64,000 nt of DNA. It comes from Actinoplanes philippinensis. GTDB lineage: Bacteria > Actinomycetota > Actinomycetes > Mycobacteriales > Micromonosporaceae. Below, piece by piece: positions 25,669 through 33,270 of this stretch (position 1 is the stretch's first letter; each line of letters opens with the position of its first letter). The stretch spans positions 1-64,000 of the forward strand of contig NZ_FONV01000027.1 of assembly GCF_900113015.1 (NCBI RefSeq), given 5' to 3'. Position numbers and translations under genes: made by a program. The notes beneath the pieces were generated by a model. The model did not search any database. It was given only the letters and a program-made list of their open reading frames with translations, and was not told where the DNA came from.

Positions 25669-28199
25669 TCCGGCAGCCACACCGGGCGCATGCCGTCCTG
25701 CGCCTCCTCGCTCAGCCCCGCCTGCCACAGCCGGGTGGTCGCCGACCACCAAGCCCGCGGGTCGGCGCCGGCCGGCGCGAGACGGGACAGGTCGTCCTCC
25801 CCGGCGATGACCAGGGAGCCCAGGATGACCAGGTTCGCCGTCCACGCGGCGCACGCGGCCACCACGTCCGGCGGCGCCGGCTCGTAACGCTGATACCGGC
25901 CGAACGCCCGGCTCCTGGCGTCGGCGACCAGAGCGCACACGGCCGCGAACAGTTCGGCACGCTGCGCCGGCGTGCGCTGCCCGGCCAGGCCGGCCGCGAA
26001 CTCGACGATCGGCTTGCGCTGGGTGAGCGGCTGATACGACAGCAGCGCCCGGAGCAGGCTGTCGTCCGGCGCCTCGTGGAACGCCGGATCGGCACGGTGG
26101 TCGGCGAGCCGGCGGGCGTACCCGTCGAGCAGCAGCAGCGCCCGTTCGGCGATCAGATACTCGCCGAACGTGGCGTGCAGGAACTCGTACGTCCGCCGGG
26201 GGTTGTCGCTCTGCTCGTCCACCCGCGAGACATGGACGAAGAAGAACCCGGCGACCGTCTGATGCGCCCGCCCGGCCGGTGACTCGAACTCGTGCGCCTG
26301 CTCCTCCCGCCGGCCCAGGAAGACCTCCAGGTCACGCTCCAGATCGGCCTCGGAGATGTGCTGGCGTTGCCGGTTGAACATGCCGAGCGCCGCGATGCTC
26401 AGCCGCCACCGCAACTCGCTGAGCAGCCGCGGCAGACGCTCCGGGGCGGGCGGCCGGTCCGGCTTGTCGGCGACCTGCCGGTGGATGAAGTTGTCCAGCA
26501 GGGTCTGGTAGAGCGTCGCGGGGGAGACGCCGTCCCCGTCCAGACGCGGGGCGGCCGGGTCCGCGTGGTAGATCGCCAGCAGCGTGAGCAGCAGCGGCTG
26601 GCGGGCCACGTCGCCGTGACGGAGAACCGTGGCGGCGCGCAGCCGGCGGAAACCGGCGGTGGCGACGTTGGCGTGGTTCCACGCGGCGGCCCAGGCGCCG
26701 ATCTGGTCGTCGGCGAAGTCCTCCAGCTTGAGCACCAGCGAGCCGTCCGGGACCCGGGCCCGGTCCACCACGATGGTCCGCGAGGTCACCACCACGGTCA
26801 CCGGGCGGCCCAGCGCCAGCTCCTCGTGCTGGAACCGGGCCACCTCGGTCAGATACGCCGACTGGGCGGTCCCGGTCGGCTGGATCAGCTCGTCCAGCCC
26901 GTCCAGGATCACCACCCGGGTCAGCCCGTCACTCTCGTCGGCCACCCGCCCCCACGTCACCTGCTCCTTCAGGATGTCGCGCAGCGCGCTCTCGATCTGC
27001 GGCAGCAGCCGGTCGTCGGCGTTGACCCGGCGCAGCTGCACCGGCACCACGGTGTACTTCTCGCTCGGCAGGCGGGCGGCGAGGATCTCGGCCAGCAGCG
27101 ACTTCCCGGCGCCGGGGTGGCCCAGCACGACGAGGGGACGGCGTGCCGCGTCGGGATGGGCCAGGTACCCGGCGAGGAACCGGTCCAGCCCGTCGTGCAC
27201 CGGCCGCGACGCCCACCACGCCTCCTGCGACAGCGCGGTCCCGCCCGCCGCCGACGCGACCGCGCTGCGGAACCGGGGAGTGACGAAACCCTCCGCGACG
27301 GTCGGGAAGCGCAGGCCCGGAGGCAGCGCCGACGACCTGAGCAGCGGCTGGTCCAGCACCGCCGCCGCGGCCCGGGCCAGCTTCCCGCGCACCGAGACAC
27401 GCCCGGGCCGCACCGGGATCTCACCGGCGGCCAGGAGGTCGTGCAACTGCCCGAGAGCCTCCGAGGTACGGTCCAGCACCTCCAGCAGCCGGGCATTGGC
27501 GCCGCGCAGCTCCTCCCGGGTGGCCGCGTGCTCGCCCAGCGACGCCCAGACGAAGAACTCCGTCACGTCGGCAGCGAGCCGCAGGTACGCGTCGCGATAC
27601 AGCTCACGCCACCGGCGGGTGGTCCGCGCGATGAGCGCCGACGAGTCGAAGGGGACACCCCGCCACGCCCGCAGGCCCTCGAAGAACGCGATCGCGCTGC
27701 CGGCCAGCTCGGCGATGCGCGGGGCCAGCACCGTACCCAGATTCTCCTCGAAACCCGCGGCCGGACCCGGCAGCGGAAGATCCGTCCCGGCCAGCCGCCC
27801 GATCCACTCGGACTGGGTGACGATGTCGCCGGGCGCCGACGCGAGCTGCAGCTTCTCCCGGTCGGTCACCTTCAGCGCGGCGAACGACGGCCCGACCTCC
27901 TCGTGCAGCGCCTCGAAGAGCGACGCCAGGACGATCGTGGTGTGGGCCGCCGCGACCAGCTCGTGCCGGCTGTGCCCGTGCGCGCCGTGCAGCCGGGCCG
28001 TGGCGGCCCGGCTCAGCTCCCGCAGCAGCCGGCCGGCCTCCTGCTTCCCGTCGACCAGCCCGAACGCGCCCGGGACGGCGATCGCGCCGAGAAGGATCCC
28101 CATCCCGGTGATCCGCTCCAGCACCTCGATCGCCGCCGGGGCGTGCCCGCCGAGCAGCTTGAGCGCACCCTCGTACGTCAACGGCGTTGCTCTGGCCAC
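25626..28199 (-). CDS. NACHT-domain NTPase (STAND/NLR-like)
   Basis: An 857-residue protein. Residues 1 to about 330 are a helical N-terminal region resembling the NACHT N-terminal helical domains of bacterial NLR-like proteins. The NTPase follows: Walker A GHPGAGKS (360-367), extended Walker B VVILDGLDELIQ (429-440, the NACHT-type DGLDE), and TSR (472-474) as the sensor-like motif. The C-terminal about 350 residues are helical, with YEFLHATFGEYLIAERALL as the conserved NACHT-associated FLH element. Some bacterial NACHT proteins are anti-phage sensors, so a defence or signalling role is plausible but inferred. GTG start with TAGGGT 6 nt upstream; no effector nuclease or protease domain is visible. 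Confidence 0.8.
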   Translation of the reverse strand: MARATPLTYEGALKLLGGHAPAAIEVLERITGMGILLGAIAVPGAFGLVDGKQEAGRLLRELSRAATARLHGAHGHSRHELVAAAHTTIVLASLFEALHEEVGPSFAALKVTDREKLQLASAPGDIVTQSEWIGRLAGTDLPLPGPAAGFEENLGTVLAPRIAELAGSAIAFFEGLRAWRGVPFDSSALIARTTRRWRELYRDAYLRLAADVTEFFVWASLGEHAATREELRGANARLLEVLDRTSEALGQLHDLLAAGEIPVRPGRVSVRGKLARAAAAVLDQPLLRSSALPPGLRFPTVAEGFVTPRFRSAVASAAGGTALSQEAWWASRPVHDGLDRFLAGYLAHPDAARRPLVVLGHPGAGKSLLAEILAARLPSEKYTVVPVQLRRVNADDRLLPQIESALRDILKEQVTWGRVADESDGLTRVVILDGLDELIQPTGTAQSAYLTEVARFQHEELALGRPVTVVVTSRTIVVDRARVPDGSLVLKLEDFADDQIGAWAAAWNHANVATAGFRRLRAATVLRHGDVARQPLLLTLLAIYHADPAAPRLDGDGVSPATLYQTLLDNFIHRQVADKPDRPPAPERLPRLLSELRWRLSIAALGMFNRQRQHISEADLERDLEVFLGRREEQAHEFESPAGRAHQTVAGFFFVHVSRVDEQSDNPRRTYEFLHATFGEYLIAERALLLLDGYARRLADHRADPAFHEAPDDSLLRALLSYQPLTQRKPIVEFAAGLAGQRTPAQRAELFAAVCALVADARSRAFGRYQRYEPAPPDVVAACAAWTANLVILGSLVIAGEDDLSRLAPAGADPRAWWSATTRLWQAGLSEEAQDGMRPVWLPDQSQSQGRGLPPAA

Positions 28200-28205
28200 A
28201 ACCGA

Positions 28206-28258
28206 ACCCTAAGTGATGACCGCCAATCGGAGAGTGACCGGCGGGGAGGGGGTACGCT
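28206..28258. promoter_or_regulatory. back-to-back leaderless promoters
   Basis: The 67-bp gap between two GTG starts carries TAGGGT on the minus strand (complement of 28206-28211, 6 nt before the NACHT start) and TACGCT on the plus strand (28253-28258, 8 nt before the hypothetical gene). Both fit the window-wide leaderless pattern. Confidence 0.5.
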
Positions 28259-28266
28259 GCGGCGTT

Positions 28267-29154
28267 GTGACCAGCGCCGACAGCACCCCGGAGTTCGACC
28301 GGTTCGGGCCGTGGATCGACGAGGTCCGCACCTTCGACGAGATGCCCCGCCTCTACCGGCGCGCGGGCCTCGACCCGTCCGCGTACCGGCTGGTCCTCAA
28401 GGTGCCGCGCGACATCGAGCGGCGCAACGCCCACCCCGGCATGCACCTGTACGACTACCTGATCGCTGTCGACGAGGAGACCCTCACCGTCCTCACCCGG
28501 CGCGACGACGGCTACGACACCCACCGCGTCGCGCACGACCGGATCGCGGCGATCGCCGACAGCGTGCGGCTGCTCAGCGGGCTCCTCACCGTGCACACCG
28601 TCGACGGGCAGCGGCTGACCGTGCGGTACAACGCGTCCGCCAACGGGCCCGTGCGGGAGCTGATGACGCTGCTGCGCCGGTGGTATCTGCCGGCGGGCGT
28701 GCCGGGCGACGACGAACCGTACCGCGTCGACCCGGTGCTCAGCCGCGCCGACACCGGCCTGCTCACCGACTACCACCGCATGATCACCCAGGAACCGGGG
28801 ATGCGGGTGATCAACGTCGCCGAGCGGCGGGTGGTCACCCCGCACTCCCCGCTCGGCCGGCTGCGCGACCGGGTCTGGCCGACGGTCCTGCACGCCTCGA
28901 TAGTCGTCGCCGACGACCGGGAGATCCAGATCATCCACCGCCGCGACTGGTTCACCGGCGCCGGCGACGACCTCTCCCTGGCCCGGACCGTGCTGGCCCG
29001 CAGCCGGATCACCGGCATCCAGGTCCGGGCCCACGACCGTTACCGGGACGTGCAGATCCTCACCATCCAGGCGGGTGGCACACACCTGGAGTTCTTCCTG
29101 GCCGGCGGTTCCCTGGTCGAGTCGATCCTGTCCGGAGACGCCGTCAGCATCTGA
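28267..29154 (+). CDS. conserved hypothetical protein, 295 aa
   Basis: A soluble protein with two similar beta-rich halves: residues 30-140 (YDYLIAVDEETLTVLTRRDDGYDTHRVAHDRIAAIADSVRLLSGLLTVHTVDG) and 160-290 (VVADDREIQIIHRRDWFTG to ITGIQVRAHDRYRDVQILTIQAGG). Each reads like a PH-like barrel: a strand reporting on a membrane or regulatory parameter, then a helix. I do not know a family name. It is divergent from the NACHT gene and may be its partner or simply a neighbour. Confidence 0.6.
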   Translation: MTSADSTPEFDRFGPWIDEVRTFDEMPRLYRRAGLDPSAYRLVLKVPRDIERRNAHPGMHLYDYLIAVDEETLTVLTRRDDGYDTHRVAHDRIAAIADSVRLLSGLLTVHTVDGQRLTVRYNASANGPVRELMTLLRRWYLPAGVPGDDEPYRVDPVLSRADTGLLTDYHRMITQEPGMRVINVAERRVVTPHSPLGRLRDRVWPTVLHASIVVADDREIQIIHRRDWFTGAGDDLSLARTVLARSRITGIQVRAHDRYRDVQILTIQAGGTHLEFFLAGGSLVESILSGDAVSI

Positions 29155-29195
29155 CGCCGCCCGTCCCCACCGGCCCGCCGTCACCCCTCGCCCAC

Positions 29196-29500
29196 GGCGG
29201 CCGGTTCCGGTTCGGTCGCATGGCGGCCGGTTCCGGTTCGGTCGCGTGGCGGCCGGTTCCGGTTCGGTGGCGCGGCGGCCGTTTCGGAGGCGTGGCGGCT
29301 GTCCGGTGACGCGGCGACGGTTTCGGGGGCGTGGCGGCCGTCCGGTGGCGCGGCGGCTGTCCGGTGGTCCGGCGACGGTTTCGGGGCGTGGCGGCCGTCC
29401 GGTGGCGTGGCGGCTGTCCGGTGGTGCGGCGACGGTTTCGGTGGCGCGGCGGCTGTCTGGTGGTGCGGCGACGGTTCGGGGCGTGGCGGCCGTGTAGGCG
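29196..29500. repeat. degenerate 18-26 bp tandem repeats (GGCGGCNGT... units)
   Basis: Fifteen consecutive units begin GGCGGCCGGTTCCGG, GGCGGCCGTCCGGTG, GGCGGCTGTCCGGTG or GGCGACGGTTTCGGG. The first three are 26 bp and the rest 18-20 bp. From the seventh unit on, they group into a higher-order period of about 57 bp. All six frames are largely open because stops are rare in such sequence; none gives a believable protein. Confidence 0.8.
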
Positions 29501-29616
29501 CTCCGAAGAGTCTTCGGAGTCGGCATCAACGGCGTCCTCTGACGCTCTGGTGCATTTGCGGTGGGCCGACGCGGCCGAGTCCACGGCATCCGGGTGCCGC
29601 AAACGATCGCCCAGCG

Positions 29617-29930
29617 GCACGCCGTGGCTGCATCCGGACGCTCGCGGTCTGGTTAGCGGCACGTGGCGGCTGCTTCCGGACGTTCGCGGTCTGGTTAGCG
29701 GCACGTGGGGGCTGCTTCCGGACGTTCGCGGTCTGGTTAGCGGCACGTGGGGGCTGCTTCCGGACGTTCGCGGTCTGGTTAGCGGCACGTGGGGGCTGCT
29801 TCCGGACGTTCGCGGTCTGGTTAGCGGCACGTGGGGGCTGCTTCCGGACGTTCGCGGTCTGGTTAGCGGCACGTGGGGGCTGCTTCCGGACGTTCGCCGT
29901 CTGGTTAGCGGCACGTGGCGGCTGCATCCG
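29617..29930. repeat. 42-bp tandem repeat, seven full copies and a partial eighth
   Basis: Units start at 29617, 29659, 29701, 29743, 29785, 29827 and 29869; the eighth stops at 29930. Each runs from GCACGTGG through GGACGTTCGCGGTCTGG to TTAGCG. Units 3 to 6 are identical; the outer ones have single changes, typical of slippage or unequal exchange. Because 42 is a multiple of three, a 14-residue repeat (PDVRGLVSGTWGLL on the plus strand) stays open in several frames, but no start, ribosome site or domain supports translation. Confidence 0.9.
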
Positions 29931-29940
29931 GGGCGTTTTG

Positions 29941-30022
29941 GCGTTCCTGGTGTGCCGCTCGGGCGATGGAAGGCTGTTGTGGCGTTCCTGATGGGCCGCT
30001 TGGGTGGCGGAAGGCCGTTGTG
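29941..30022. repeat. two imperfect 41-bp repeats
   Basis: GCGTTCCTGGTGTGCCGCTC (29941 onward) and GCGTTCCTGATGGGCCGCTT (29982 onward) begin two adjacent copies, both ending in GTTGTG. They continue the repeat tract between the hypothetical gene and the methyltransferase. Confidence 0.7.
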
Positions 30023-30180
30023 ACGCTGCTGGTGGGCGGCCGGGCTGAGGAGAGTCTCGGTGCTGCGACGGGCGATCGTTCGGCGCGCGCGAACAGCTCG
30101 GTCACAGCGCTGTGCCGGTCACTCGGCGTGCCGCTGGGAGGTCCGTACCCCCTGTCCCGAAGGTCTATAGAGTCTCCGGC

Positions 30181-30840
30181 ATGGACGACCCGATCGAAGA
30201 GCTTCGCCACGCGCACGACGTGCTCGCCGACTGGTATGCGGAACGGCTTGCCGGAGCCCTGGAGGCGATGCCGGTCGATCGGGCCGTTCTCGACCTGTTC
30301 GGGGAACTCACGCTGGCCGCGGGTCTGGGATCGGACGTCGCCGACGTCGGGTGTGGAACGGGGCGGCTGGAGCCGTACCTCGCGGCCCGTGGCCTTTCAC
30401 CGCAAGGTGTCGATCTCTCGCCCGGCATGATCGAGGTCGCCCGGCGTGATCATCCGGCGTTCCGGTTCGAGGTGGCCGACCTGCGTGAGCTGCCGTTCGC
30501 CGACGCGTCGCTGGCCGGGGTGGTCTGCTGGTATTCGCTGATCTTCCTGGCGCCGTCCGATCGCAAGCCCGCGTTCGCCGAGCTGGCCCGGGTCGTCAAG
30601 CCGGGCGGCCATCTGGTGACCGCGTTCAAGGACGGCGACGGCCGGCACCGGCGCGGCGGACGGTCGGCCGGTCTCGGGGTGGAGTTCGACTCCTACTGGC
30701 TGTCCACCGGCGAGATGACGGAGCTTGCCGCCGGCGCCGGCTTCGAGGTGGTGTTCCGGGCCGGACGGCCGGCCGAGGAGGGGGAGTCCTGCCCGCAGGG
30801 ATACCTGCTGCTACGCAAGGCGGTGCACGCCCGGGCGTAG
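30181..30840 (+). CDS. class I SAM-dependent methyltransferase
   Basis: A 219-residue methyltransferase (Methyltransf_11/25-like). Motif I is VADVGCGTGRLEPYLA (around 53-68), motif II GVDLSPGMIEVAR, then LPFADASLAGVVCWYSLIFL and the post-motif ELARVVKPGGHLVTAF. The substrate is unknown; related actinomycete proteins are annotated only generically. TAGAGT lies 7 nt before ATG, indicating a leaderless transcript whose promoter is at the right end of the repeat tract. Confidence 0.85.
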   Translation: MDDPIEELRHAHDVLADWYAERLAGALEAMPVDRAVLDLFGELTLAAGLGSDVADVGCGTGRLEPYLAARGLSPQGVDLSPGMIEVARRDHPAFRFEVADLRELPFADASLAGVVCWYSLIFLAPSDRKPAFAELARVVKPGGHLVTAFKDGDGRHRRGGRSAGLGVEFDSYWLSTGEMTELAAGAGFEVVFRAGRPAEEGESCPQGYLLLRKAVHARA

Positions 30841-30853
30841 GGAACGACACGCG

Positions 30854-30889
30854 GCCGGGCGGATGCCGTCGTCACGACATCCGCCCGGC
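30854..30889 (+). terminator. intrinsic terminator after methyltransferase
   Basis: GCCGGGCGGATG and CATCCGCCCGGC form a perfect 12-bp stem with a 12-nt loop, 13 nt after the stop. Confidence 0.75.
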
Positions 30890-30921
30890 GGACGCTGGTC
30901 GGCGCCTCGACGACCTTTCAC

Positions 30922-31031
30922 CCGCGGCCTTGGCCGCCGTTCACCGATCAGCCGGGTGGAGCGGGGGCTGACAGCCGTGATTTCCGCGGCTGTGGCCTTC
31001 GTTTACCGGTCAGCGGGTCGAGCAGGGGCCG
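30922..31031. repeat. imperfect 49-bp direct repeat
   Basis: Copies start with CCGCGGC at 30922 and 30984 and share TTGGCC/GTGGCC, CGTTNACCGNTCAG and GAGCNGGGGC blocks. No gene is recognisable in this 340-bp stretch between the methyltransferase terminator and the glycosyltransferase stop; it holds only this repeat and the 88-bp repeat next to it. Confidence 0.6.
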
Positions 31032-31072
31032 GCCTCGATGCCGCTACCGCCGGTGGGTCACGTGGCGCCGAT

Positions 31073-31248
31073 CGGCAGGCGAGCGGGAACACGTTCACGA
31101 CTGGCTGGTGGGCGGGGTGGCGCAGTCATACCGGACGGAGGCGGTGGACGAGGTGCCGGCCGGCAGGCGAGCGGGAACACGTTCACGACTGGCTGGTGGG
31201 CCGGGTGGCGCAGTCATACAGGACGGAGGCGGTGGACGAGGCGCCGTA
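31073..31248. repeat. 88-bp tandem duplication of the 3-prime end of the glycosyltransferase gene
   Basis: Two copies (31073-31160 and 31161-31248) differ at only a few positions. The right-hand copy contains the last 21 codons and stop of the minus-strand glycosyltransferase gene; the left-hand copy is a spare 3-prime end, still reading SSTASV-YDCAT-PTSQS and the stop when translated. The gene itself uses the right-hand copy. Confidence 0.85.
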
Positions 31249-33270
31249 GTCGGTGGGCGGGACCTCGGCGCAATTGGCGGTGAGAAAGTCGGCCCGCTGC
31301 TGGGCGGCGCCGCTGTTCATGCCCCGGCCGCCGCCGCGTCCCGTGCCGCCGGCCGCACGGCCCAGCACGTACCGCAGCTGGCCGGTGTCGACCCAGGTCT
31401 GCAGTTGGCTCACCGACGGGGCGTTGTCCTGGCCACTGAAGCCGCCCATGCCGATGACCGTGGCGTCGCTCTCCAGGATGTAGGCGGACGCGCCCATGGC
31501 TCCGCCCTCGACGGCGAGCGCGATGCGCGTACCGCCGGAGCTCTTGATCGCGAAGTCGAGGATCGCGCGTTGCGCCTCCGTGAGGCCCTGATCGCCGCCG
31601 AAACCACCGCGACCCCCGCCGCCGTTGGGAAAAGGGCCACCACGAGAGCCGCCGAACCCACCGGGGACGCCACCGGGACCGCCGGGAGCGGCGCCGGAAG
31701 GAGCGCCACCGGGATCGCCGGAAGCGCCACCGGGATCGCCGGAAGCGGCGCCGGGGCCGGCGGGAGCGCCACCGGGATCGCCGGGAAAGGCGCCGGGACC
31801 GCCGGGGAAACCGGCGCGACCGAATGACATCACCGCAGGCCCGGCGGTCGGGTTGGCGCCACCCATCGCACTGTCCGACCAGGTCACCGACGCCGACCAG
31901 AACCCCGGAGCCAGCAGCACCGCGACCACCGCGGCCGTCACCGCGACCGGCAGCACCCGCCGCCGCAGGAACCCGACGGCAACCAGCAGCACGGCGACCA
32001 CGCCGGCCCCCACCACCGCCCACCGCAGCCATCCGTGCCACGACGGCACCCGCGCGATGACCGCGAATGCCCATCCCACGGTGCCGGCCACCGTGATCGT
32101 GACGACCGGCAGCGCCCACCGGGCCCCGGCCCGTTCGGCCCGCCACAGGGCCACGGCCAGACCGCCGCACAACGCGCCGACCGCGGGTGCGAGCTGTGAC
32201 GTGTAGTACGGGTGGAAGATCCCCTGCTGTGTGCTGAACACCGCCGCGCAGGTCAGCAGCCATCCACCCCACAGGATCCATCCGGAGCCGGGCAGTGGTT
32301 CGCCGGCCGACGTGATGCCCCGGCGATGCAGCACCGCGACGACGACCGCCACCGTCACCGCGACCGCGCAGGCCGGCAGCAGCCAGCTGATCTGCCCGGC
32401 GACCTGCTGGTTGAACAGCCGGTCCCATCCGGCCGCCCCGCCGAACGAGATCCCGCCGCCCGCGCCGCCGGAAGAGAAACCGCCGCCGGACTGCCCGAAC
32501 ACCCGGCCGAGCCCGTTGTACCCGATCACCAGGTCCCACGCGCCGCCGTCGGTGCTTCCGCCGATGTAGGGTCGTTCGCCCGGCCACACCGCGACCAGCG
32601 CCACCCACCACAACGACGACACCGCCAGCACCGCGCCCGCCACCAGCAGGCGCCACGTCCGCGTCCACCAGCCGCCGGTCGCGCCGGCCAGCCACGCCGC
32701 CGCGAACGCCGGCACCACCATCCAGGCGGCGAGCATCTTGGTGAGGAACCCTGCTCCGACGAGGAAACCGCACAGGCACAACCAGCCCACGGTGGTACGC
32801 CCGGAGCCGCCCTGCAGCGCCCGGGTCAGGGCGTAGGCGGCCGCCACCAGCAGGAGGATCAGCAGCGTGTCGGGATTGTTGTCCCGGTCGATGGCCACGG
32901 TGATCGGTGTGAGGGTGAGCACGCCCGCCGCGACGAGTCCGGCCGCGTGCCCCGCCCACCGGCGTACCACCAGGTAGAGCAGCCACACCGTGGCCACGCC
33001 GAGCACCGCCTGCGGCAGGATCATCGCCCACCCGTGCAACCCGAAGATCTTGGTGCTCAGCACCTGTGGCCACAGTGCCGCCGGTGGTTTGTCGACGGTC
33101 ACGACGCCGGCCGGGTCGTACGCTCCGAACAGGAAGTTCGTGGCGTTGAGGCCCATCGACCGGACCGCCGCCGCGTAGTAGCTGTTGCCCCAGCCGAGCG
33201 AGCCGAGGGCCCAGACGTGCAGGACGGCCGCGACCGTCAGGATGGCGGCGAGCGGCGCATGCCGTCTCAT
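31183..33270 (-). CDS. membrane glycosyltransferase, GT39/ArnT-like
   Basis: A 695-residue polytopic protein. Early GNSYYAAAVRSMGLNATNFLFGAYDPAGVVTVDKPPAALW carries the acidic/Lys-Pro-Pro features of ArnT/PMT-type enzymes that transfer sugars from polyprenyl-phosphate donors on the outer face of the membrane. About ten helices (to about residue 450) are followed by a Gly/Pro-rich collagen-like linker (repeats such as GDPGGASGDPGG, about 465-545) and an extracellular C-terminal domain with AILDFAIKSSGGTRIALAVEGG. ATG 33270 overlaps the GT2-GtrA stop by 4 nt, so the GT2 product likely supplies its lipid-linked sugar. Confidence 0.85.
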   Translation of the reverse strand: MRRHAPLAAILTVAAVLHVWALGSLGWGNSYYAAAVRSMGLNATNFLFGAYDPAGVVTVDKPPAALWPQVLSTKIFGLHGWAMILPQAVLGVATVWLLYLVVRRWAGHAAGLVAAGVLTLTPITVAIDRDNNPDTLLILLLVAAAYALTRALQGGSGRTTVGWLCLCGFLVGAGFLTKMLAAWMVVPAFAAAWLAGATGGWWTRTWRLLVAGAVLAVSSLWWVALVAVWPGERPYIGGSTDGGAWDLVIGYNGLGRVFGQSGGGFSSGGAGGGISFGGAAGWDRLFNQQVAGQISWLLPACAVAVTVAVVVAVLHRRGITSAGEPLPGSGWILWGGWLLTCAAVFSTQQGIFHPYYTSQLAPAVGALCGGLAVALWRAERAGARWALPVVTITVAGTVGWAFAVIARVPSWHGWLRWAVVGAGVVAVLLVAVGFLRRRVLPVAVTAAVVAVLLAPGFWSASVTWSDSAMGGANPTAGPAVMSFGRAGFPGGPGAFPGDPGGAPAGPGAASGDPGGASGDPGGAPSGAAPGGPGGVPGGFGGSRGGPFPNGGGGRGGFGGDQGLTEAQRAILDFAIKSSGGTRIALAVEGGAMGASAYILESDATVIGMGGFSGQDNAPSVSQLQTWVDTGQLRYVLGRAAGGTGRGGGRGMNSGAAQQRADFLTANCAEVPPTDYGASSTASVLYDCATRPTSQS

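Noticed and set aside
29617-29930. 42-bp repeat as a CRISPR array
   Set aside because: The units are directly adjacent with no unique spacers, too long for a typical repeat and there are no cas genes.
29144-30023. Repeat-encoded proteins on both strands of the tandem-repeat tract
   Set aside because: Several frames are open only because the repeat period is a multiple of three and stop codons are rare; no ribosome site, start context or recognisable fold.
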